From a virus, in IMG/VR virus record IMGVR_UViG_3300037587_000516, positions 1-64,000 of that record: a DNA stretch of 64,000 bases; one strand, written 5' to 3'. The position numbers were made by a program, and so were the translations under genes. Below are positions 56,888 to 64,000 of the stretch, piece after piece (positions within the stretch are counted from its first letter, which is position 1; each line of letters opens with the position of its first letter). The notes beneath the pieces are model-generated. The model had not been told where the DNA came from. It ran no database searches and was given only the letters and a program-made list of their open reading frames with translations.

Positions 56888-57223
56888 CTACTCTCCTATT
56901 TCTTTCTTTAAATAAATAATATCTTTATCACAATACAATAATGAAAATCCAAGTGATAATTGAAACTTCATTGAAGAGGTTGCTGTTGATAATGCGGGAA
57001 TAATCGATCCCTTAATATAAGTACATCCCTCAGCTTTTGCCATATCCGTAGCAATTTTGTCATAATCAGTAGCAACGTTTTGCCGACGAAATTCTTTTTT
57101 AACGAATACCTCTTGTACATAAAACTCAGCTCCTGTTATTTGGTATATAAAGAACCCCTTTTCATCTTCATGAATTTTGCGATTCGTTAATTCTTCTAAA
57201 TATAAACCATAACTAGATTTCAT
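56888..57223 (-). CDS. GNAT-family acetyltransferase-like protein (111 aa)
   Basis: VQEVFVKKEFRRQNVATDYDKIATDMA fits the GNAT acetyl-CoA motif (usually Q/R-x-x-G-x-G/A; here RRQNVA). Then strands TYIKGSI and the LGFSLLYCDKDIIYL end. GGAAGGTAGT lies before its start. Lies between two internal-virion genes, so the likely substrate is a virion or host protein; no evidence for which. Confidence 0.7.
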   Translation of the reverse strand: MKSSYGLYLEELTNRKIHEDEKGFFIYQITGAEFYVQEVFVKKEFRRQNVATDYDKIATDMAKAEGCTYIKGSIIPALSTATSSMKFQLSLGFSLLYCDKDIIYLKKEIGE

Positions 57224-57226
57224 ATA

Positions 57227-58915
57227 CTACCTTCCATAATTCCGTAAACTGGAAAGATATGCTTGTCTTTGTTGTTCCTTTTGTGCTGATTCTTCTGGAG
57301 TTAAACCTACTTGCTTAATGTGTTCTCCCGTTTGAAAATCAGTAGAACCTATGTTATATCTCTGCCTAATGTCTTGGTATTGTTGGGCTTCGTCAGTAAA
57401 CCCACCTCCCACTTTCTTGGATATCCAATCTTGTTTTATTTTAGCTATTTCCTGTGGAGTAAAAGTTTCACCAGCAGCTTGTCGTCTTTCTATGGACAGG
57501 TTAGCAGTTCTTTCTGCGTTCTCTACCATACTTCTAGTACTCATGGCTTGTTGTGGAGTTAATCCAGACATAAGGTTTTGAAGTTCAGTTTCATAATCCT
57601 GCCGCTTTTGTTCAACGCCTGCTTGAAAATCACCAGCTTGTGTAAACAATTGTTGACCGCCAGCTTGTAGATTTTGATCAACACCACCGCCCAATTGAGT
57701 TAATGCATTTAGCTGTGCGGCTTGCTCTGCGGTTCTAAAAGAACCTTCGCCCAACTGGTTAAATCTAATATAGTCAGCAATATTCTCTCCATATAATTCA
57801 CCAGTCATACCAGACATGCCTAACGTTTTGAACTGTTCTGGAGTTAATTGCTGACCACTTGCTACTGCGGATTGTAATGCAGCTTGTTGTTGTTGTGCAG
57901 TTGATAAACCAGCAGCAACGTCTTCCTGAACTCCAGCACGCCTTGCTGCAACAGCCTCCGTTGCCTGTGTTGCAATGTCTCCACGTTGCGCAGCTTGTTG
58001 TGCAAGCCTTGTTTGAACATCAGTTCCTAATGTACCAACCTGAGTACCAAGACCACTAGCCGCTTCCCTTGCTGATCTAACGCCACTGGCTCGCTGGGCA
58101 GCATCTCCACCAAGTAACAGTGTATCAAGTGCTTTTTGTCCACCAGTATATCTAGAACTCTGTTTTCCAACGGTTCTTTCTAGCTCCTCTTCACGACCAG
58201 CTGCCGTTCCAAATCCCTTTGCTCTACGTTCTAATTCACTTGCTTGTGCCCGTTGCCGTGATAGCTCCGGGGCAATTATTTGTTGACCACCAGTTCCAGT
58301 TCTTAATCTATTAAATCTCTCAATGTCAGATTCTCCAGCACCACCAGCACCAGCTTGAGCAACAGTTTGTTGAACAAATGGCTGTGCAGCTTCTAATCTA
58401 GCCTGTTCTTGAGTAATTTGTGAACCAGCTCCTAATGCTGTTTCTCGTTGACCCGCAACATCTTGTCTTAGCGCTTGTGTCTCTTTACCAAATCCACCGG
58501 TTATTTGCTGTGATAATTGCTCTGTTTTTGGCACATTTGCTTCGATATACTGCTTTGGGTTAACAAACGACCCACTACCAGCCGGAGCATCAGATGACTC
58601 TGGTTGTGCTCCCGGTACAGTTGCGCCCGCCGGAGCCTGTCCACCAATAGCCGCACTTTGGGTTGACGCTGAAACTTCATCCTCATCGTCCTCTTCACTC
58701 ACTACACCGCCAGTTACAAACTTCTGGGGTTCCCGTGAGTTAGTCCTACGCTCAGCTAACTGCTTGATACTACGTTGATAAGGGTACACAGGGGCCTGCT
58801 GTGGGGCAGGTTGTGCTGGTTGTTTTGACAGGTCGATGGACTCTCCAATAGGAGGCTGTTCCAACGGTTTCATTAGACTTTTCTTCTTTTTGTCTGTATC
58901 AGACTCAATTGCCAT
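57227..58915 (-). CDS. internal virion protein (562 aa)
   Basis: Gln/Ala/Gly-rich helical protein, with disordered Pro-rich start (about residues 20-140) and several QxxAQxG segments. ATG at 58915 selected because GGAG lies 6 bases upstream. It resembles the 55282 protein in composition, possibly a distant paralogue. Virion role inferred from position. Confidence 0.6.
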   Translation of the reverse strand: MAIESDTDKKKKSLMKPLEQPPIGESIDLSKQPAQPAPQQAPVYPYQRSIKQLAERRTNSREPQKFVTGGVVSEEDDEDEVSASTQSAAIGGQAPAGATVPGAQPESSDAPAGSGSFVNPKQYIEANVPKTEQLSQQITGGFGKETQALRQDVAGQRETALGAGSQITQEQARLEAAQPFVQQTVAQAGAGGAGESDIERFNRLRTGTGGQQIIAPELSRQRAQASELERRAKGFGTAAGREEELERTVGKQSSRYTGGQKALDTLLLGGDAAQRASGVRSAREAASGLGTQVGTLGTDVQTRLAQQAAQRGDIATQATEAVAARRAGVQEDVAAGLSTAQQQQAALQSAVASGQQLTPEQFKTLGMSGMTGELYGENIADYIRFNQLGEGSFRTAEQAAQLNALTQLGGGVDQNLQAGGQQLFTQAGDFQAGVEQKRQDYETELQNLMSGLTPQQAMSTRSMVENAERTANLSIERRQAAGETFTPQEIAKIKQDWISKKVGGGFTDEAQQYQDIRQRYNIGSTDFQTGEHIKQVGLTPEESAQKEQQRQAYLSSLRNYGR

Positions 58916-58968
58916 TAAATTCTCCAAATATGGGCGGCTTATTAAAAAACAAACCTCTTATATAGTTG

Positions 58969-59379
58969 TTAATTACCTATAATCATCACTGTAAAATCGT
59001 ACTTATTATCAGCCTGTAACCCGCTAATATTGTTTACCTTTACCACAAGTTTAGACCTTGTTGCTGAAATAAAGGGCGTAGACGTAGGAAACAGGCTCCC
59101 GTCGGTCCTATTTACTGCTGAAATGACAATAAACCCAGCAACATTGGTCTGTGTAACCTTAAACAGATTATTACCAACTGGGGTCCCGGAAGAATCAACA
59201 GTCATACTAAATGTCGTAACCTCTTGATTTAAGTTATCAAAATCAATATTTCCATTCATTGTACCAACAACTTGGTCCATAAATCTATTAAGGGTAAACG
59301 CCAGTTTGTCGATGACATCGTGGTATTTCTTAGGATAATCCTCTTTTAGTATACGCCTTATGTTATCTAACTGTGGCAT
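58969..59379 (-). CDS. small structural protein (136 aa)
   Basis: Helical start (DNIRRILKEDYPKKYHDVIDKLAF), then a beta sandwich-like part (FIVISAVNRTDGSLFPTSTPF). Translation is coupled to the large tail protein gene by one base. Such short proteins beside tail tubular proteins are often fibre or adaptor-linked; not assigned. Confidence 0.6.
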   Translation of the reverse strand: MPQLDNIRRILKEDYPKKYHDVIDKLAFTLNRFMDQVVGTMNGNIDFDNLNQEVTTFSMTVDSSGTPVGNNLFKVTQTNVAGFIVISAVNRTDGSLFPTSTPFISATRSKLVVKVNNISGLQADNKYDFTVMIIGN

Positions 59380-62300
59380 TAAATACCCCTGTATGCTCTA
59401 GTTGAGTACGCCCTTGGCTCAAGTGAAATCCCCAAAATACTGAAAATCTCTCTGGCATTTATATGCGTAAATTTAACGGAAATATATCGACATCGTTGCT
59501 TTTGTCTTGGAATTAGGGTCCTAAAAGGAACGTCAGTCCCTTCTCCACCCCAGGCAGATTCTCCCCAAGGAAAGCTTCCCCAAAAACCAACGCCTCTACC
59601 ATTAAACTTTAGATCGCCGAAATCCTTACTGAGGTCGGTTGAGAAGGACAGAGTTGCTGAGACGAAGTTATTTTGATCTAGGACCAAGGTTCCTTCAGCA
59701 ACTTGCTTAAGAGACTCTGGGCTACCAAAATGCTGTGGCGCATATTCTACAGTAGACTTAATACCAATAAAATCAGTAATAGGTCCAAATAGAAAGGGCA
59801 TTGCATATTCAAGAGTTAGAACAGCTGCTGTAGCATCTATACTATTTATCACTGCTTCAAATAATGTGCCCTCTGATATTGTTTGATAATCAAAAAACCC
59901 AGTACCGGCTGAAAGATTTAACTCACCAATAAAAGTATTGTAATCATCTCCAATTTGTGTAAACGTAACTCCTGTTGGAACAGAGTAACTTGTTGTAGCA
60001 TCGTCAGTGTTAACCTTCGTTACCAGCGCTAATAACTGCGCAGCAGAATCGGCACCAACCGTAAGTTCTAATGTTGATTCATAATCAATATCGTCCAATA
60101 AAACATCAGTATCTAGTTTTCTAAGTAGTCGATTAAACTTAGCCAACGTGACCTGCTGAAGTTGAGTAATAACATCACCAGGATTCATATTAAGGGAGGT
60201 TGCTACTCGTATCTCAACAGAGTCGGCAGGAACTGTTTGGACAATGATCGTTGCAACAAAATCATCATCAGCATGATCGGTTCTATCATTCAGTTTACGT
60301 TCTTTGCGAACAAACGATGTTCCGCCAGCGGATATATACAGCTTATCGTCAGCTGGATTAACAACCGCATTTGTTGCATCTAGGCCAGTCCACCTAACCC
60401 ACCCGCTATTAAACGTATTGTATCTATAGACTTGAGTTCCGAATGTGTCTGGTTCTGCTGATGGCATCCATAATAAGTATGATCTATCAGTTTCATACCC
60501 AACCCCAAATGCTGCGGTTCTAACATTAAATTGATTTCCGGATACCCCAAAGATCTTATCTTCAATCCGTCTTGAAATAACACCAACGCCAGTATCAGCA
60601 ACAGTGGCAACGCCCTGTGTTGACAGCATGTATATTTGGTTATTTAAGTTAGCAGCGCTATCTGGTGCTATAATACTAACTGAATCATCTAATAGTCTCA
60701 CCGAAAAATTGGGAGCTATAGTTCCTGTTAATATGAAAACCCCATCTGTTTTCAATATAAATAGATTATCACGAAGAGCAATGATTCTTTCGATTGGCTC
60801 ATCTTTTCCACCAACGTCAATAAAGTTAACTATAGGAACTGCTTCTGGTCGTCCGTTTTTTGAAAAGTATACTCTATTAGGACTAACTTCGTTATCAGCA
60901 GTTTGTCGTATTTCAAATACTCGCCCTGTTGATGTTGCATCAAATGTTTCGGCAATATCAAATTCCGTAACGGATTGAATGTTAGTAATTTCGTATTTAC
61001 CAAATGCTGCATTTGTTGTGTTATAAATAAAAACTTCATTACCAACCACATATCCATGACTCAACGTTGTTGTAACTCTAATGGTCCCAACTGCCGGTTC
61101 CGACATTGACGCAACAACAATAGCCTGATCCATAATTGGATTAAATTGATTTGTTATACTAGCAGTATCGTCCTGTAGCCCAATATAGAACTCTGTATCA
61201 GACAATGCCTTGCCCTCAAGTAGAATCAGCCCAGGAAGATCGTCTTCGCTTGATAAATAACTGGCGTTAACAATCCCGTTAGTATCTGCGTTTATTATTC
61301 TAACCAAAGATCGAGCAGACTCATCAATAGACTGTGCGATGGATACTAGACTAGATAGTAAAACGTCACCACCAGCAGCAGTATCCGCCGTTTCTCCAGT
61401 ACCTTGGGTAATAGAACCAATTGCCCATGCTCCACCAAGTGAGTTTACTGTAGCATCATCTGCTTTTCCGTTTTTACTGGCGACTATTGTTACTGAGCCA
61501 GTATTGTCTGTTACAGCAAAATCTAAAGAAAAGGTTGCATTTCCAGTAAGTATTGATTCAACTTGAGCCGATGTTCCAGCAGCAGTATCAGCCACTCCGG
61601 AAATATCAACTCGAATGCCAATTCGCCCAACAATTGCGGGATCTGTATCAGAACCAGTTGTGTCCATCCAGACATAGTATTTTCTTTCGTTAGTTGCTGA
61701 GTTCAATAGTATATGTCCAGCAGCAGTTGTATTTGTTCTGGAATCACATGTTATTGGCGTAGTCTCAATTGACCCAACAAAGGTATATTCTCGATCAACA
61801 GTTGCGTTTCCAATTACAAATTTAGAAACTCCACTAGTTAATGCCGAAACGCCAAGTAATGTAAATTGTTGTCTATAAATTGTTTGTGTGTTTGCATAGA
61901 ATGTTGAGCCACGAAAGTTAGCAATGTCGTTTGCCAATGGCGGCTTATCATTCGCCTGTAGAATACCATCACCACTAACGGGGTTTGTATATAAAAGAAC
62001 TCCGGACTCTCTAAAGCTATCTGGCAATTCATCTGTAATGGAAATAGTCCCGGCTGAAATCTCGGCGGAAGTAAGGTTCGACTCGAATACAAGATTCATT
62101 TCATCACCGGGCGCAATATTATCTAGATCGCCGATTACTGAAACAGTACTAAGCCCTGTTCTATATACTTGGTAGAAAAAGTCAGTAGTATTTGCACTGT
62201 CCGGGATGATATAAGTAAGATCAACGTTTGCTTCTAAAGTTTCGTCGGTGTTTACAACAACCAACCGTAAGCTTGGAGCACCAAGAAGTAAGTTATTATT

Positions 62301-62840
62301 TTCATCTCGCTTGCCCCAAACAATTCTATAAGCAACTCCGCTAAGTGCGGGCAAAAATGCACCGATAGAGTAACTAACGACTCCCGAAATATCTAATGCT
62401 TTCGGCATACCGGCATCAACAATAAACCCTGCTGTAGTTGTAAAGTTTGTAGCTCCTCCAGTTAATGTTCCGCCTATCTTTTTAATTCCGTCACTACTTG
62501 TAAAATACAAATTACTATTTGCTTCTACATACTTAATGCGAATGTCAGACTCAACCTCGGTAAAGCTGCCGGAAAATGCAGTAAACACTCCAGTTCGGGC
62601 ATCGTCTTCAAATTCTAATGTTGTTCCGTAGTGGCGAAGAATTCTGTCTTTGTATGTAAGCAGTGATTTTATTTGAACATCGCCAGATGTTGTGTTTCCA
62701 TACTCGGACATTCCTCGTCTTGGTTGCACAGTATCGCGTCTGTCAATAACTATATTGTCAGCAACTTTTAGTGCTCCTTCTGAGAGCCCCAATTCGTTAT
62801 GGTATGTTTCAAGGCCTCTAGCTTTGAGAAGGGAGCTCAC
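59379..62840 (-). CDS. tail nozzle/tubular-type structural protein (1153 aa)
   Basis: The start SLLKARGLETYHNELGLSEGALKVADN...VQPRRG resembles the opening of podovirus tail tubular protein B/nozzle proteins. The rest is strand-rich with many V-x-x-x-T-D repeats. It contains VSPNRVYFSKNGRPE and a propeller-like ILKTDGVFILTG pattern. Larger than T7 gp12 (about 790), so inserted domains are likely. GTG start with AAAGGAG upstream. Confidence 0.72.
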   Translation of the reverse strand: MSSLLKARGLETYHNELGLSEGALKVADNIVIDRRDTVQPRRGMSEYGNTTSGDVQIKSLLTYKDRILRHYGTTLEFEDDARTGVFTAFSGSFTEVESDIRIKYVEANSNLYFTSSDGIKKIGGTLTGGATNFTTTAGFIVDAGMPKALDISGVVSYSIGAFLPALSGVAYRIVWGKRDENNNLLLGAPSLRLVVVNTDETLEANVDLTYIIPDSANTTDFFYQVYRTGLSTVSVIGDLDNIAPGDEMNLVFESNLTSAEISAGTISITDELPDSFRESGVLLYTNPVSGDGILQANDKPPLANDIANFRGSTFYANTQTIYRQQFTLLGVSALTSGVSKFVIGNATVDREYTFVGSIETTPITCDSRTNTTAAGHILLNSATNERKYYVWMDTTGSDTDPAIVGRIGIRVDISGVADTAAGTSAQVESILTGNATFSLDFAVTDNTGSVTIVASKNGKADDATVNSLGGAWAIGSITQGTGETADTAAGGDVLLSSLVSIAQSIDESARSLVRIINADTNGIVNASYLSSEDDLPGLILLEGKALSDTEFYIGLQDDTASITNQFNPIMDQAIVVASMSEPAVGTIRVTTTLSHGYVVGNEVFIYNTTNAAFGKYEITNIQSVTEFDIAETFDATSTGRVFEIRQTADNEVSPNRVYFSKNGRPEAVPIVNFIDVGGKDEPIERIIALRDNLFILKTDGVFILTGTIAPNFSVRLLDDSVSIIAPDSAANLNNQIYMLSTQGVATVADTGVGVISRRIEDKIFGVSGNQFNVRTAAFGVGYETDRSYLLWMPSAEPDTFGTQVYRYNTFNSGWVRWTGLDATNAVVNPADDKLYISAGGTSFVRKERKLNDRTDHADDDFVATIIVQTVPADSVEIRVATSLNMNPGDVITQLQQVTLAKFNRLLRKLDTDVLLDDIDYESTLELTVGADSAAQLLALVTKVNTDDATTSYSVPTGVTFTQIGDDYNTFIGELNLSAGTGFFDYQTISEGTLFEAVINSIDATAAVLTLEYAMPFLFGPITDFIGIKSTVEYAPQHFGSPESLKQVAEGTLVLDQNNFVSATLSFSTDLSKDFGDLKFNGRGVGFWGSFPWGESAWGGEGTDVPFRTLIPRQKQRCRYISVKFTHINAREIFSILGISLEPRAYSTRAYRGI

Positions 62841-63541
62841 TATAAATCTCCTTTATAATACGAAAAAGTATAACCACCAGCAGTTTTGCGTTTTCCAAGC
62901 ACCACTTTGTTTATTGATCTAGAATCTATGTTTAATATCTCACCGGCATCTTTTTGTGAGGGAAATATTCTATTTAATTCATTACAAATAATGGGCTTTT
63001 TCATAGCATTTGCTCTTTTTATTTTTTCTTTCTTTGTTTGTATTCGACCGCGATTTGCATCACCAATCTTCTTTTTTCTTTCTTCAGAACACGGAACTCC
63101 TTGAAAATGATGCCCGTTTTCCTTCATGCGCAACTTTGTGCGAATACTAATCTGTAGTCTTGCTTCTGGGTTTTCTTTATAATATTCTTTTAGTTTATCA
63201 GAAATCCTTTTTCTACTTTCATCCGATACTGAAGCTAGCGTGGTTCCGTCACCGCCATCTAAGTGGTTGTTTAGCTTACAGTTCTTTTTGCGAAAATACC
63301 TAATCCAATAAGCCTCTTGCTTAACTCCCTGTTCTACAGTTCCACACGTTTCTATAATTTTCATAATAGGCCTCATGTCATTATTTCTTAGATGTAGAAC
63401 CCAGTTTGTGTTTCTAGTCCTAGATCTTTTTAAATGATACATATTTATGTGCTCTTTGTACCGACGCTTGGGATTACAAGAAAAACCAACATATCGCAAC
63501 TTACCGTCCCTAGGATCAAATAGTCCATAAACAAAATACAT
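62840..63541 (-). CDS. GIY-YIG homing endonuclease (233 aa)
   Basis: Catalytic module FVYGLFDPRDGKLRYVGFSC (VYG...YVG variant of GIY-YIG), Arg at KRRYKEH, Glu in QEAYWIRYF. After residue 95 come NUMOD3-like repeats (SDESRKRISDKLKEYYKEN; SEERKKKIGDANRG) and a C-terminal HTH (FPSQKDAGEILNIDSRSINKVV), typical of intron/intein-associated homing enzymes. It is inserted between two tail-structure genes. Confidence 0.88.
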   Translation of the reverse strand: MYFVYGLFDPRDGKLRYVGFSCNPKRRYKEHINMYHLKRSRTRNTNWVLHLRNNDMRPIMKIIETCGTVEQGVKQEAYWIRYFRKKNCKLNNHLDGGDGTTLASVSDESRKRISDKLKEYYKENPEARLQISIRTKLRMKENGHHFQGVPCSEERKKKIGDANRGRIQTKKEKIKRANAMKKPIICNELNRIFPSQKDAGEILNIDSRSINKVVLGKRKTAGGYTFSYYKGDL

Positions 63542-64000
63542 TTAGAGCCCTCTTCTTCTATAGAGTTTGTTACTAAGCGATGACTTAAGTATACTATGAC
63601 GGTTGGAAATCTTGACCGCGGCTCCTTCGACACGGTTATCTATAAGTGACCCTGCATTATATTCCATTTTCTCTAGCTCTTTTGAAGCATTCTGCATTCC
63701 CTCAGTATCACCAAGCGCTTCTAACATCTTGACCGCAACTCTTTGTGCAAGTATCGGATGCAATTCAGCTGGCAATTGGGGAACGATAGTCTCTTCTTCT
63801 TTTAGTATCATGTCCCCAACAGCAAATGTTAATGCCTTCGGAGTTATACTAAATAGATCTATTGTAAGTAGCTGGTCGTTGTCAAAAGTAACAGTCTTTG
63901 CTACGGAATCAGTGCCGGTTGCTGTTCGATCAAAGCCCAATATTTTATTTGGAGATCTTCCTTGTATGAAGTCAAAGACCGTTGTAACATTAAAATGCTG
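63542..64000 (-). CDS. partial structural protein, C-terminal 152 aa (5' end outside window)
   Basis: The frame stays open to the window edge (reading HFNVTTVFDFIQGRSPNKIL before GFDRTAT), so the start lies beyond 64000. The C-terminal portion is helical with LHPILAQRVAVKMLEALGDT...NRHSILKSSLSNKLYRRRGL. It resembles podovirus head-to-tail adaptor or tail proteins by location only. Confidence 0.6.
   Translation of the reverse strand, partial: QHFNVTTVFDFIQGRSPNKILGFDRTATGTDSVAKTVTFDNDQLLTIDLFSITPKALTFAVGDMILKEEETIVPQLPAELHPILAQRVAVKMLEALGDTEGMQNASKELEKMEYNAGSLIDNRVEGAAVKISNRHSILKSSLSNKLYRRRGL

Overview
The window looks like part of a lytic, AT-rich, short-tailed (podovirus-like) phage of a Gram-negative and probably flagellated host. 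Seen in the sequence: dense, overlapping small genes; a phage replication and nucleotide-metabolism set (family A DNA polymerase, primase-helicase, ERF annealing protein, PD-(D/E)XK nuclease, class II ribonucleotide reductase, dUTPase, pyrophosphatase); lipobox lipoproteins; and a block of large internal-virion and tail proteins. Terminase, portal, capsid and RNA polymerase genes were not found and presumably lie outside. The host is inferred only: six sites match the flagellar sigma-28 consensus and three tandem sites match the sigma-54 -24/-12 consensus.

Layout. Positions 1-50736 are essentially all + strand; 50710-64000 are all - strand, and the two arms converge tail to tail. (1) 1-10289: many very small genes, lipoproteins and membrane peptides, with six sigma-28-like promoters and, at 559-654, three sigma-54-like elements at an exact 40-bp period. 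(2) 10295-13862: a self-contained transcription unit (promoter, ubiquitin-like protein, hairpin, E2-like protein with C-terminal zinc ribbon, JAB/JAMM isopeptidase, E1-like adenylyltransferase, SH3-like protein, terminator). (3) 13876-22685: small genes, a MoxR ATPase plus metallopeptidase/VWA partner, phosphoesterases and a HAD nucleotidase. (4) 22688-34206: ribonucleotide reductase, a BCS1-like AAA ATPase, nuclease and ERF protein. (5) 34330-50736: primase-helicase, nucleotidyltransferase, DNA polymerase, pyrophosphatase, exonuclease-like phosphoesterase, dUTPase and an exported ClpP-like protease. (6) 50710-64000 on the - strand: coiled-coil membrane protein, four large internal-virion-type proteins (one with a lytic transglycosylase domain), a GNAT enzyme, tail proteins and a GIY-YIG endonuclease.

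Two things stand out. First, the ubiquitin-like conjugation module has the same gene order (Ubl, E2, JAB, E1) as the bacterial Bil anti-phage systems, but is carried here by a phage. Second, a family of 23 small genes with W-Y-L-N-G...H-R-V-D-G-P-A repeats and a near-invariant C-terminal tail is scattered between unrelated genes throughout the + strand arm and is absent from the virion arm. Most copies start on the stop codon of the gene before and end with a GGAGG-type Shine-Dalgarno for the gene after, so they look like cassettes that can sit inside an operon without breaking translation.

Five HNH enzymes and one GIY-YIG enzyme indicate extensive homing-endonuclease traffic. No tRNA genes, CRISPR arrays, insertion sequences or integrase were recognised.
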